Below are positions 44,816 to 55,959 of a stretch of DNA of 64,000 nucleotides, one piece after another. Location: positions 15,960,189-16,024,188 of the forward strand of contig OX463852.1 of NCBI GenBank assembly GCA_949825065.1. The letters are read 5' to 3'. Every line of letters begins with the position of its first letter. Position 1 is the stretch's first letter. A model generated the notes under the pieces. It ran no database searches, was not told where the DNA came from, and was given only the letters and a program-made list of their open reading frames with translations. This stretch comes from Odontocerum albicorne. Taxonomy: Eukaryota > Arthropoda > Insecta > Trichoptera > Odontoceridae. The translations under genes were made by a program, and so were the position numbers.

Positions 44816-45288
44816 GCTTTAATTAAATTTTCAATGATTAGTCTTTTTTTCTATATTTTTTGTTTGAAAATTATGTATTGGCGGGCGTCTTAAGACATAG
44901 TATTTTGGGGATGATTTTTACTTTCCATTTTGCAGGGGTATGCACATTTTGACTTTTTGTTTATTTACATCTGTTTTCTCCTTTCGCACTGATACGAGTA
45001 TCAAGAGAGGTTTGGTGCAATGCGGGCTATTCGCGTTTGGACGGCCCCGTATTATGTTGGTAGAATAGTTTTGTATTCTGTATACACCGGTTTCTTTGTA
45101 ATTATTATTGTTGTAATTTAAAAAAAAAATTTATAGTTGTTTTTTTTTAATTCTGTTGATTTTTAATGTATTTATCACTCGTTACGGTTTTTTGTTGTTG
45201 TTATTATTGTTACAAGTTACATTGTGTATTTATATATAAATAAATAGACATTTAGCTGTTTAATGAAAATAAATTACTTTAAAGCTAA

Positions 45289-45337
45289 AATCCGCCAGAT
45301 GTATAGTATTTTCAATCCGCCAGATGTATAGTATTTT
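45289..45337. repeat. Direct repeat, 24 bp x 2
   Basis: AATCCGCCAGATGTATAGTA plus TTTT is repeated once with one base between. AATCCGCCAGAT is also the LINE-A/SINE-1 tail word, so it may derive from such a tail. Confidence 0.85.
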
Positions 45338-45994
45338 AAAGAAAGCGTAAAAATAAAATAATCAATTAATAAAATACAAATTTTATATAAAAATAAAGAC
45401 ACTTATTTTATTAAAATAATGTTTTAACTATTCAACGAAAGTTTAAATATTTGCCGACAGCATTTTTATTTCTGTTGATCTAACCGACCTAACTGGAAGC
45501 TTTACAATAGATGGTTACTAAGCACCAATACAGCTATATGTTTAAGATAATAAGGTATTGAAGTAAAAAAGCCTACAAACTACCTAACTACCTATTTATT
45601 ACCTTAAAATTTCGTACTATGTTATGTATTCATTTAGAGTCTGATCTCATCCTTAGCAAACTTCAAAGTAAGGTAATGAAGCCATATGACTTCATTGTTT
45701 AACAAAACTACGACAGGTTTCTAGTAAATTTAACTTTTAATGCTAATATCTTTGATAAAAACCAACTAAGGTTTAAGGTTTAGTATTAAGGTCGGACTGT
45801 GAATTCGGGCTCCAGAATCAAATTCATCATTTTACTATTCATTCACTTTGAAAATAACACAGAAATATACAATTCCTAAATTTTCTCGCAATCAATTAAA
45901 ATTCTGCATATGCACTCGTACTTTTCCGTATTTAAGATATATTATATGATTGTATTTTTAAAAATTGTTTCTATGGACCAAATTTTTCCTACAG

Positions 45995-46113
45995 GCCGTA
46001 GATTAAGCATGCCCGATCTCTCCCCTTTCACTGGTAAATTGGACATTCCAAGCACTCGCATCCGAATGGGTGTAATCCACCCCTCTCGCATCCCGGATCC
46101 AGAATATCGTTAA
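45995..46113 (+). CDS. Candidate protein-coding exon, unknown gene
   Basis: A pyrimidine-rich tract and TTTTTCCTACAG (AG at 45993-45994) precede the block, a good splice acceptor. The open frame reads RRLSMPDLSPFTGKLDIPST and then RIRMGVIHPSRIPDPEYR before TAA at 46111-46113. Third codon positions are about half G/C, against roughly one third in the surroundings. It may be a terminal exon ending at the TAA, or an internal exon ending at 46108 before GTTAAC (a weak donor), which would give a 114-bp exon with matching phase at both ends. RRLS is a basophilic-kinase consensus. I do not recognise the protein. It is the best host-exon candidate in the window. Confidence 0.4.
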
Positions 46114-46269
46114 CGCACATTAAAACAAACTTTTTTATATTCTTTTACACTCGCAATTAAACTGATGTTTATTTAGTTTCTTAATAAGTTTTCGGTTCAT
46201 TTCGTTTATTCATTTATATGGTTCTCCCTCCCTCAACAAATCCAAATTACCTATGCGCACATATTGAAG

Positions 46270-46545
46270 GGCATGACCAGGAGACAATATTGTCTTTGGC
46301 TCCATTAATCAAGCCTCCGGGTTAAAACCATTGATCTTGGCAAGAAACTTGCAGTTTATCATTATACATAATGGAAATACAGCCGCACATGAAGAGATTA
46401 CAATACTCATAGACGTCTAGCACTTGAAAATGGTTACCAAACTATTTTACCAGACCATCAGGAATACTATCGGAAATCAAACTCGAAACCCCCGAGTGGA
46501 ATTCAAGTGTCTTACCAATTAGGCTACGTTGATTCAATGTCCATA
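46270..46545 (-). mobile_element. SINE-2, near full length
   Basis: On the minus strand: head AACGTAGCCTAATTGGTAAG (A box), GGGGGTTTCGAGTTTGATTTCC (B box), body with CTGATGGTCTGGTAAAATAG, tail GGAGCCAAAGACAATATTGT and CTCCTGGTCATGCC. It faces the plus-strand copy at 46683, forming an inverted pair. Confidence 0.75.
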
Positions 46546-46682
46546 ATAAAGAAATATATTTGTTTCATGTCTGAAACATAGTTTAAAAAAAAAGCTTGAA
46601 ATGCATTTTTGGGAATAACTATTTATTCCACTGTAGTTCTAAAATTTAATGCATGTACACACTGTAGTGAGATTTCATGACG

Positions 46683-47000
46683 ACATACGTGGCATAGTTA
46701 AGACGAACGACTTATATCCGGGGGCTTAGGATACGATTCCTGATGGTACCGGAAAAATAAAAATTAAAAAAGGTCCTAGTCTGGTAAAGAATTTGTCAGA
46801 TAACAATAATCACACGCGCCGAGTACGTGTGCGAGGGATGTTTGTAAACTTGTGATAGTACTCGTATTACCAACACGTGCAATGATGAATCGTTAGTTTC
46901 GTGTATAATCAAGTGGTTCTAAACCCGAAGGCTCAATATTGGGACCGTAGTCAGCATTGTATCCTGGCTACGCTTTTTATTATGACCAAATTAACGATTC
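46683..47000 (+). mobile_element. SINE-2, near full length
   Basis: TACGTGGCATAGTTAAGACG (A box), CTTAGGATACGATTCCTGAT (B box), CCTAGTCTGGTAAAGAATTT, CGCCGAGTACGTGTGCGAGG, CCAACACGTGCAATGATGAA, AACCCGAAGGCTCAATATTG, GCATTGTATCCTGGCTACGC. Confidence 0.8.
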
Positions 47001-47019
47001 AGAAATGTTGGCAAAAATA

Positions 47020-47180
47020 AAAATTGTAACTCGAATGTCACCAGTTTGGATATGGTGAACTACGAGTTACTTGCATACTTAAGTTGTTCTTAACCCGAAG
47101 TATCGATTTCTGGGCTTAAAAACATGGTTGTCTCCCAGCTGCGCTCTTCAACAGTCTTCATAAAAAAAATTAATATCTCG
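47020..47180 (+). mobile_element. SINE-2 3' half
   Basis: Starts within the body: GAACTACGAGTTACTTGCAT, then TTCTTAACCCGAAGTATCGA, GGTTGTCTCCCAGCTGCGCT, CTTCAACAGTCTTCAT. It directly follows the full copy, so the two form a tandem. Confidence 0.7.
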
Positions 47181-47499
47181 AGGGAGACCATATGAATAAA
47201 TGGAAAAAATTATTTAAAGAAAACGAAGAATTGTTTGAGTATAGCTAGTTCTAAAAATTGATGGATTGACACATTCTAGGAAGATTATATGGTTTCAGAA
47301 AAAAAGTCTTTTTTTCGCAGGGATTCTGGAAAGAGATTTTATTTTTGCTATACTAAATTATTAATTATTAGTTTGAATGAATGCTTCAATGAGGTCTTCC
47401 ATTCAAGTGTCCATCTTATGAGATATATGTTACAATTAAACAATAAACCTACGTCCATTCCATTCTAATCATATCGACAACACCTATACCTATCGTATC

Positions 47500-47850
47500 A
47501 GCCCAGAAAGATGCCACTGTGGTGTTATTAGGGCTTCCTTTCAGCAGGCCTTCTTCCTAGCAGCTAACAAGGCACGGTTGATATGCCATCAGTATGATAT
47601 TGATTGAATGTAACCACACATGTATAATGATGGATCCTCCGTCTGAAGATATTTTATTTTGATCCACCCGCGTAGGTGATTAAAAGATCTCCATACTACC
47701 AATAGTATGTAAGTGATGTCACACCGGCTGGCCCTCCGACAGCGTATTCATGTCCACAGGCTTTCAATTTCAACTCCTCTTCAATAATTAACACGCTCAT
47801 TATCCGGAAAGCCTTCAAGGGAATTGTGGGTGGTCATAAAACTCCTAAGA
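47500..47850 (-). repeat. Dispersed repeat, partner at 20080-20440
   Basis: Shares the block order described at the partner, ending TTCAAGGGAATTGTGGGTGG then TCATAAAACTC. No unbroken frame. Confidence 0.6.
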
Positions 47851-48559
47851 GACTTCAGTCTTAGTTTTTTTGGTATTTTGCCATACATATCATACAGGTA
47901 GAGTGTTTGGGATCACTAAATTGTTTGTATTTCTCACTCCTGCATGCAATATTGCGGCGGATGTCTGGAGTAGATATGTCAACTAGTATGTAAACAATTT
48001 GCATTGGAGTTGGTCTGAGGCATTAAATAATTAATTGACATGACCATACTTAGATAATTTCTTAGGCAGATTTCCTTTACCATATATTGTCAATAATCCA
48101 TTATTTTGTCGTTTTATTGCTTGTTTTAAAAAAATTCTTAATAAATTAAATTATACCATCTACTTACTATGTTTCCAATTTTCACGGAATACCTTTAAAA
48201 TAATATTCAATTCGTAATAATAACACAGGACCATTTTTCGTCTATATGTCTTCGAGCACGTTCCCTATTTATGCCTGAATACGAGGAACCATCAAAGAAA
48301 CCTGTACTGTGATTCAACGGAGATTTTCTTGTACCAACGTCCCATTGTATACAGTATAAGACCTTGTCAGGAGTGGGTTTTCATTGAATTTCCCTGAAAT
48401 ATCGAGAGAACAATGTTTTCAGTTTTGCCACATTGGTTATAACATTAATGGAAAATAAATAATTCCTGTCAAATAAAAATAAATAAGTTGGTTTGGAAAA
48501 AAACGTTTACATTTGTATGACAACATATTTATCTCGGTGATACTCACAAGTAAAAAAGC

Positions 48560-48680
48560 ATGGTCTGAAAACACCAACGGGTTTGGCTCCCCTAATCGGC
48601 CTTCGAGTTTTTTAAAACTACTGGTACTCGTGTAGACACAAAACTCGCTATTCGTCATCGTACATGTTACCAATACTAAC
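48560..48680 (-). mobile_element. SINE-2 tail fragment
   Basis: GGTTTGGCTCCCCTAATCGG, CCTTCGAGTTTTTTAAAACT and AACTCGCTATTCGTCATCGT are complements of SINE-2 tail blocks. The head is absent. Confidence 0.5.
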
Positions 48681-48759
48681 TACCACACAATTTTATGCGT
48701 ATGTAATTATTGTTTCGAGACGAACCCTTCCACTACATTTGGATCTTCTTCTTTCATTT

Positions 48760-48960
48760 TTTGGTCTAGTTGGTAAAACGTCTGACTTCCAAGCTGTGAT
48801 TGCAGGTTCGATTGCCATTGGTACCCATTTTTTTAAATATAATTTCCAGTCTGTTTTTTTTCAAAATCCTATTTAACATTTTCTGGTTGGTTGAAAGAAG
48901 TTGCCACATAGCAATACACCCATTAGGGTGTACTGTATACAACGAAAATGTAATAGAATC
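48760..48960 (+). mobile_element. SINE-1, near full length
   Basis: TTTGGTCTAGTTGGTAAAAC (A box), GATTGCAGGTTCGATTGCCA (B box), CCAGTCTGTTTTTTTTCAAA, TTCTGGTTGGTTGAAAGAAG, TTGCCACATAGCAATACACC, CATTAGGGTGTACTGTATAC, ending AAATGTAATAGAATC. Confidence 0.8.
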
Positions 48961-49561
48961 ATTTATTTTAATTCGTCTTCAAGAAAATGCATACATGATT
49001 CAAGTCAATTTACAAAAACATGTGAAAAGATTATAAAAATAAACATATAAATTAACTGGCCAAGAGTTTTCCAATTATTTTCCATGAATCTAATTTTAAT
49101 TTCAATTTAAAAATATATATAAATTGGTAACTGTTGAAGCAATTTTGAGTTATTTCTCAGATACAAATCTAACATTTATTAAAATGCCTTAGTTTTCGAT
49201 GAAAATAAAAATGTATCGATAACAACATACTTGCGTTTTGATTTGCTCGCATACAAATTTCTTAATATATGATCCTAAACAAACACAATTTAATATCCGT
49301 CTCGGGGTCCATATTTGTTTTTTATTATTTCATCCCCATTAAACCTTTTTCAATAGGTTGTTTAAAAACAAATTTCTGGAAATAATATTTCCCAAATTGA
49401 AGTCTTTTCCTAACTAAACTAACATTGATCAATATCATCACTCTTTACATTCCATAAGAAACACAAGTGGGTCCATAGCCCGGTACTCCCACGCCCTCCA
49501 ATGTCAAGTCAACACTGCGAATCTCCCGAAAAAAATATTGGATCTCGATATGTATTATGTT

Positions 49562-49599
49562 ATTTAACGCTACGTAGATTATTTAACGCTACGTAGATT
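49562..49599. repeat. Direct repeat, 19 bp x 2
   Basis: ATTTAACGCTACGTAGATT occurs twice in tandem, identical. Confidence 0.9.
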
Positions 49600-50714
49600 G
49601 CTGAAATCCGTTTAAAAGAACTTTAACCTCATATGCAAAATATGAGTTAGCATATGAAATATCATTAAAAGAAAACATTAACGGTAATATTTTCTACCGC
49701 TTTTTCCTAACAAATTTTTAATTAACCTTCCCAATATTAAGGAAATTTACATACAATGAGAGTTAACTATCTTTGGTAATTTATCAAATGTTTTTATTCT
49801 GCGGTAGATCAATTTATCTTTAGCATTTTAACAATATGATTTTTTTTAAATACACTTTAATACCGTTAACTATTTTTTTATCATTTCAAATAAAAATAAT
49901 TGGTTTAAGATGGTTTTACCACATCGAGAGACTAATTTGCAAAAGACTTACGAAATAAATATATTTTTTTGAAATCAATGTAGAACGAGGAAGGAGTAAA
50001 TCAACAAATAAGTGGAAATACTCGTAGATACTTGGAAGGAATTTCAACTGGAAAAAAGGAAAGAAGTGTTAGAAATAGGAGCGCATGAATGATGATGGAC
50101 ATGGATGAGGTGAGAACTGTATGCATATATAGTATAGGTATTACGTCATTCATTTCCACCCGCTCTAAAAGGAACAAAGCATGATAATATACTATAAGTA
50201 ATTAAAAAGAATATATATTATTTTTCTCACAAAAAATCATATACGTAGCAATATAATCAATGTATGACCAGTTAACTTTTGTACATTGTTGCAGAATAAA
50301 CATCATAGTTTTTTTAAACATTTCCGTTTTTTTCTTCTTCTTTGTATTACCTAAGCATACAGGAAGTGCTTAGAACCCACGATATGTAAACAGAAACTAC
50401 TAACCCCTGTCCTATGTCCAGAGATGGTGTTTACATTGACAAATAATCCGTGTGTAAGTTGTCACTGAGAGACGCTGAATCTCATCTCAGTATTTGCTGG
50501 GAGAAAAACAGTCCGCACGGCAGCCATTTCTTTTGTCTCAAGGCAGCATTCATATATAAAATACTTTCATGATTGTAGAGTTCTATTAATATTTTGAGCT
50601 TGCTCAGGGGCGCAGATATTTTAAATAGTTTTTTTATCTTTCAAAGCTAGATATTTAAGTTGCTGAATTGTACCAAATATCAATATGAAAATGTAATTAT
50701 TATTTTATGGAATT
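49600..50714. other. Mostly unannotated; possible LINE-C tail at 50060-50180
   Basis: At 50060-50180, GATGATGGACATGGATGAGG and, further on, CGCTCTAAAAGGAACAAAGC, ATGATAATATAC weakly match LINE-C 3' ends. The block at 50400-50560 is GC-richer and unexplained. Confidence 0.3.
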
Positions 50715-50830
50715 AGTGACCTTTTATGTCTTGTTGGTAAGATGTATTCCTTCCATCCGAGGATTTCTATTGTAGGTCATTTCCCGATAGTACTCCAAAA
50801 ATACTCCTAATGAAGAATTCGTTTGGTGGC
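50715..50830 (+). mobile_element. SINE head, degraded
   Basis: TTATGTCTTGTTGGTAAGAT (A box), GTAGGTCATTTCCCGATAGT (B box) and AAAATACTCCTAATGAAGAA; no tail recognised. Confidence 0.5.
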
Positions 50831-51214
50831 CTACTGGCTGTGCCAAAGTAAGATATTTGCATTCTACGGGCAAACTGATTATAGAAGTCTCTCGTGAATA
50901 TCAAAAGTATTTTTTTCATTTATATAAATAAATTTTAACGTTCTATGAAATAAAAAATATTGAAAAACGCCAACACATGGCATTATTGATTGACGGAATA
51001 GTGACGTCATAATACCTCTCGGCTAAACAGCATTGTATTCATTGTGAGAACTTTTGTTCATAATATTTCAAATTAATTTGTTGTAAATTATTGATAAAAG
51101 CATGTGTTTTGATAAGTAAATTTTCGGCGGCTTTCATAATAATTATGTTTTTTATACATGAATTAATGCGGTGAAGTCCTTTATTTACACTTAATACATT
51201 TTTTATTAAATTTT

Positions 51215-51310
51215 TAATCTGTCAGTAGGTTCAATTCCCTCTAAATGGCGATGAGAATCTGCTCTCTAAACGGCGGTATATAAATTGTCCTTTGTGGTGA
51301 TTATTATATA
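51215..51310 (+). mobile_element. LINE-B 3' end with stem-loop
   Basis: GTAGGTTCAATTCCCTCTAA, ATGGCGATGAGAATCTGCTC, TCTAAACGGCGGTATATAAA, TTGTCCTT. The core AGAATCTGCTCTCT and flanking GGC/GGC words match the 37678 stem-loop. Only the terminus is present. Confidence 0.6.
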
Positions 51311-51385
51311 TTATATTGGGATTATTATATTATTATTGTTGTGATTATTATATTTTACATTATTATATATTATGATTATTATATA
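51300..51385. repeat. ATT-rich simple repeat
   Basis: Many TTATTATAT and GATTATTAT units after the LINE-B terminus, plausibly its simple-repeat 3' tail. Confidence 0.7.
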
Positions 51386-51394
51386 ATTACAAAC

Positions 51395-51590
51395 ACGTAT
51401 TGTTTGTACTCCCCTTATTATGAGATGAAAACCTTGAAACCGATAGTGTTATATCGTTATTTGAAGTGAAAAAATGGGTTTTACTTAACAAATTACAATG
51501 TCTTCGAACCTCTGCCTTGTTAACACATTAACTATAAATAATATATAACGTTTTTTGCATACATAATTTGGCAATTTTTACATCTTTGCA
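51395..51590. mobile_element. Foldback-family fragment (one arm)
   Basis: GATGAAAACCTTGAAACCGA, TAGTGTTATATCG and GAAGTGAAAAAATGGG correspond to the right arms at 59988-60056 and 60781-60883. The following TACAATGTCTTCGAACCTCT and TTAACTATAAATAATATAT also match the flank of the third copy, so the unit extends beyond the arm. Confidence 0.55.
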
Positions 51591-51943
51591 TCACAATAAA
51601 CATACTCGTATATTCCACCCAAAGTAAATTGTCGCTTTACTGTGTTATAAATCTTTCGAGTAATCTTATAAGTGATTTTTATCATATCAGTAGCCAAATC
51701 AAAATAATAAATTAAGATCAGCATTAGTAAAAATATATTAAAAATTTACGTATCTCATTATGTTATAACAACACGTTTGAAATTTTTCACTTTTATGAAC
51801 AAAAGTTGTTGGACAGGAAAAGTTTTAAAATAATATGTTTATCCATCCCTTAATTAACGGTTATTCTGACCCTAAATTACACTATGGGGACCCGACCCAC
51901 GAATTTTCTGAAACAACATTTTTATATTGTGACAAAATTTTGT

Positions 51944-51974
51944 AGGTAATGAAAACAGGATGTTTTCATTACCT
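51944..51974. repeat. Perfect hairpin (14-bp arms, 3-nt loop)
   Basis: AGGTAATGAAAACA, GGA, TGTTTTCATTACCT. Confidence 0.9.
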
Positions 51975-52189
51975 TTATTTTCAGGTACACGTGTTACAAT
52001 TTACCAATTTCATGTATTCTTCAATCATTAATACGCACTTTTGTTTGTTTTGTGCTAAATCCTTTTTCAAAGGCTTTTATTTTACCGAGCTTTTTTATTA
52101 AGAATGTTAATAATATGAAATCAAATTACTTTTTAAATATATATTACAATAGACATATTTCATTCAAATCGAACAGTATCAAAATACGC

Positions 52190-52285
52190 TAAGATGCAAG
52201 TCCACCATAGTATTTTAGTGCCAACTTTGATGTATGGAATTGAAACATGGACTTAGAAAAGTGCTAAAAAAAGTCAACAAATGAC
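52190..52285 (+). pseudogene. LINE reverse transcriptase thumb fragment
   Basis: The plus frame reads QVHHSILVPTLMYGIETWT followed by a stop. This is the VxxxxLxPTLxYGxExW block found just after the reverse transcriptase core in insect LINEs. Too short for a clade. Confidence 0.6.
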
Positions 52286-52309
52286 TTCTAATGCGCTATC
52301 ATACCTTTT

Positions 52310-52860
52310 GTATGGTACACTTCTATATATTCGTTGTTCCAAATCGATCCAATAAAGTGGAGTATTATGACAGAGCTTTGTCGGTTACTGGTCCTGTGGC
52401 GTGGAATGGTCTCCCTCTTAGTATTATAGATATTGGTGGCGTGTATAATTTTATAAATTATTTCAAGACAACCCTTTTTGGGAGGTGTTATCAAAGATTA
52501 TGAAATTTATGATGTTATATGAACACTATACAATACACTACACTAAACCGAAAACCGAATGTGCAACTATCACATACCGGAAAATCTGAAAAGTTTTCTT
52601 TGTAGTTCATTTTCCCTTAGAAAGTGTTTTGCGGTTTTCTTACCAACATATGCTGAACTAGAAAACTGCCTAATCCAATGGCCGCAGCCACCACCTTCCT
52701 ATCCGTGCACTCAACTTTTGTTTATATGCATATATTTATTTTGTAATATTTAAAATCTGTCAATAATAATGAGTTCGAATCCAGTGTTAGAGCGCCATTG
52801 ATAAGAATTTTCTCTATTAATGGCTCTACATAAATTGTCCTTTTATTATTACTATGATCA
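52310..52860 (+). mobile_element. LINE-B C-terminus and 3' UTR
   Basis: Coding remnant at 52325-52503 reads VEYYDRALSVTGPVAWNGLP and then TTLFGRCYQRL before a stop. The 3' UTR matches 37486-37740 in block order and ends with GTTCGAATCCAGTGTTAGAG, CGCCATTGATAAGAATTTTC, and TACATAAATTGTCCTTTTAT; the stem-loop is partly eroded. Confidence 0.7.
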
Positions 52861-52889
52861 GAATAGATAATGTAGACATGTTTAAAAGT

Positions 52890-53010
52890 GTAGCCAGGAG
52901 ACTGTTTTGTATTGGGTCTTAGTTATCGAGCTTTCGAGTTAAGAACCACTTGAATATGAAAGTTACTCACAGTTTGAACGTGTTGGGAATTCTTAAACAA
53001 ATGTGAAGAG
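52890..53010 (-). mobile_element. SINE-2 tail fragment
   Basis: TAGCCAGGAGACTGTTTTGT, GAGCTTTCGAGTTAAGAACC, ACTTGAATATGAAAGTTACT and TTTGAACGTGTTGGG are complements of SINE-2 tail and body blocks. Confidence 0.55.
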
Positions 53011-53348
53011 GCAACAACACACGTAATAGCGTCAATTTAAGCTAGTAAGTAACAAGTCTAGCACATAATAGTATTACTACGATTACCAGACGAACTCTTT
53101 CCTCTTTCGATATAGGGTTGTTTTTGTCAGATGTTATAAGTATAATTAGGAAAATAATATATAGACGGTTTGTCCTCATTGACAGAATGAGTTACAGAAG
53201 ACTTTCGAAATAAATATATTTCCAAATTAATAGATAGCTAGTAAGAGATATATCGGGAAAAGAATAAAATAGAAGAATACATAGGAAGAATATAGTAGAA
53301 TAAGCTTGACTGACGGAAAAGTAACTATGAGAAACAGGAGGACATATA

Positions 53349-53403
53349 TGCACAAAGCTCTCATTTTGTTGTATGTATACGAATGAGATGAGAGCTTTGT
53401 GCA
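53349..53403. repeat. Hairpin (16-bp perfect arms, 23-nt loop)
   Basis: TGCACAAAGCTCTCAT at 53349-53364 and its complement at 53388-53403. It lies immediately before a LINE-C 3' end. Confidence 0.85.
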
Positions 53404-53475
53404 TGGATATTTAACATGGAGATGTGTTATCTCTGTCTTGCCCCAAAGGGGCATGGCATGATGATATGCATGTGT
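53404..53475 (+). repeat. LINE-C 3' end
   Basis: GTGTTATCTCTGTCTTGCCC, CAAAGGGGCATGGCATGATG and ATATGCATGTGTGAATAAAT, the most complete LINE-C terminus in the window. Confidence 0.65.
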
Positions 53476-53556
53476 GAATAAATTCTTATTTGTGCGTTTT
53501 AAAAGTCTTCGAGATTGGAAGGTAAAATATATGTTACCGAATAGTTATCTTAATTA

Positions 53557-54232
53557 TAGTTGTCCCCCTTTACCCACGGGGAGGTGGCCTCCAAGTCCTC
53601 CCGCAGATAGCGAAATCCACAGATAAATGCAAACCTCTTCTAAAATACCAAATTTTTTTATGCACCATTTTTGTAACATACAATTGAAGCTGTGACAGCA
53701 AAACTAGCACATATTTATTTATATTTTTGAAGAGGGTAAAAAATCCTACTTACCACACATTCTAGCAACGCCAGCGATTGTTTTAATTTATTTTTGTATT
53801 TAGTCAAGACTTGACTTTAGTCAAGACTTAAAGCTTTTCCCTTACTGGTGTCTTTGCCGTATCTGAATCATCAATATCGCTAGCCTTGCATTTCACAAGT
53901 ACGAAAGAATTATTTTTCTGCATGTTGTCGAAATTCTTTTGGCAATCTGGAATTCTCGGATGATACAAACATAAACCTAACTCTTATAAATAAATCAAAA
54001 TGATGTATTTTTCATAAAGCTAAATAAGAGTTATTTGAACTCAAACACTGAAATACCGGGAACGGTGTGATCACAGCGAGATATGGAGCGCGACTGATCT
54101 CATGGGTAATATAAGATGATTCTTTGGTAAGCCTGCCTTTGTCTTTGGTGGCACTGATCTTACTTGAGATTTTTTTTTGAATCCTATAAGTCAACCGCGG
54201 ATATTGATCCCGCGGATAACGGGGGACTACTG
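53557..54232. mobile_element. Pogo/Tigger-like non-autonomous element
   Basis: The left end reads AGTTGTCCCCCTTTACCCAC then GGGG and the complement of the right end CAGTAGTCCCCCGTTATCCG then CGGG. Subterminal regions carry CCGCAGATAGCGAAATCCAC on the left and ATCCGCGG words on the right. These are hallmarks of Tigger-type termini (CAGTnGTCCCCC-TTATCCGCGGG). The left end follows a TA; on the right TG is found instead. An internal minus frame of 60 codons (54012-54194) has a basic Lys-rich start but no transposase motif. A second internal copy lies at 55960-56090. Confidence 0.7.
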
Positions 54233-54479
54233 TGTGTGCTTTTTTATTCGGAAAAATCTAACAGATATGTATACATCTTAGTTTGCGAGGCATATCTACG
54301 ATAATGTAAAACAATATAAGTCTATCATTAAATTTTACCTTTTCCTAAGGCGATGTCCTTTAAACTAAAAATTATATATACGAATGACATACGAGATGAA
54401 CATATAATTAAAACATTTTTTAATGGTGCAATTGATGTTTTTTTTTTAAATATTAATACGAGTCAATCAATCAATGGCA

Positions 54480-54770
54480 CTACAGCCCATTGTGGGCCCC
54501 GGCGTCCTCCAGCAGTCGTCGCCATTCCCTCCTATCCTGGGATGCATTCCTTCAGCCCCTGATGCCAATCACGCTTGTATCACTCTGCACCCCATCCATC
54601 CACCTTAGCTTTGGTCTACCCACGCTACGTCTTCCTTGGGGCTTGGAAAAGAGTACCTTGTTAGGCATTCTCTCTTCTCCCATTCTTGCTACATGCCGCG
54701 CCCAACGTAGCCTCCCAATTTTGATGTATTTTATTAAAGAGCCCAACATTATAAAATACATTAATATCAG
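54480..54770 (-). pseudogene. LINE reverse transcriptase C-terminus, well preserved
   Basis: The minus strand reads IGRLRWARHVARMGEERMPN, KVLFSKPQGRRSVGRPKLRW, MDGVQSDTSVIGIRG, and in the following codons WKECIPG then a stop, then GMATTAGGRRGP. This is the C-terminal tail typical of insect LINEs (LRWxGHVxRM ... GRRSVGRPKLRWxDGV). The GC content is much higher than the surroundings and the frame is open for 69 codons, so the insertion is younger than most LINE pieces here. It is 5'-truncated; no reverse transcriptase core follows on the right. Confidence 0.85.
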
Positions 54771-55074
54771 TAGTCTTGGGATATTAAATGGATATATTTG
54801 TTTAAATCGTTTATCTTTAGGATTCGGTGCAATCCAAATTGATATAATAAATCTCCAGGAATCCTAGCAATAAAAACGTTGAAAAATTTTTATCACCGTA
54901 CGACTCTCATTAAAACATTGACCCATATTTTTTATGTTCTTTTATATCGTAGCATCGTGGTTTAACATACCCAGTTTTTTAATAAGTATGTAAATAGTTC
55001 ATTCTTTCCTCATAGTGAAATCGTGTTATGATTTTAATAAATAGTTATTAAAAAAATCCCTTAAAAATATATGA

Positions 55075-55220
55075 CCACCTCTGTTGATCAAGTTCTTGGA
55101 AGAAAGCTCATCTTTCACACATGAGCTTTAGGTTCGATTTCCGCCTTATTGAGGACAAATTGGTCATCTTAATCGATATTTTGGCGTGACTACGATTCGT
55201 ATCACATGTGATATACTAAC
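55075..55220 (+). mobile_element. SINE head, degraded
   Basis: TGTTGATCAAGTTCTTGGAA in the A-box position and GAGCTTTAGGTTCGATTTCC as a good B box. The body is unclear. Confidence 0.4.
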
Positions 55221-55959
55221 TTTTGAGTATCAGGAGATTGAGGACATACATATATACTTTCAGGGACTTCGATTCAAATTTTATCCCTTTTAATGGATGA
55301 TATAACGTGAATTCGGTATTTTAACGCTGTTTTGAAATAACATTTATATTTAAATTATCTTTACTTATCTACACTAATATTATGAAAACGGAGTGTTATC
55401 GTGTTGTATTCGCAAAAACTCAAAAACCACTAAACCGATTTGAATTCAACTTTTATTGATGTACTTTTTAAAAACTCTACAATATTGCAATCTTTGTAAA
55501 GTTACGCTATTACATTGGCAAACTAAACAAGCAAAACTATGATGCAAGACAGAAAAGCACGCATCCTGCACTTTAAATTTGAAACGCTGGCTATTCTGTA
55601 TGAGGTACATCTCTTAATAGTATTATATATTTGAAAGTACATATGCAACACTTGTAAATGAAAACTCTAAGTAATCTTGGGGAGATTTATCAAATAACTG
55701 TGTTAGTTCACAAAAAAGTAATACCTTCTTCTTCTTCGTCGTATGTTCAATGACGAGCGTCGTGGTTCCATGCTATGTCTCTAACTCGGCGCACCCTCCC
55801 TGTTTTGAGCCATGTTGAATGCAGCGCTTGAAGAGGATCGTGTTATCTTCTTGTTTGATACGTCTACCTGACAGTTCATTTTCCTCTTGCTTGCCTTCCC
55901 TCAAGTGTTTCCGCTATCACCAGCCTCTCAACGCTTTCATATTTTTCTTCTTCCAGCGC

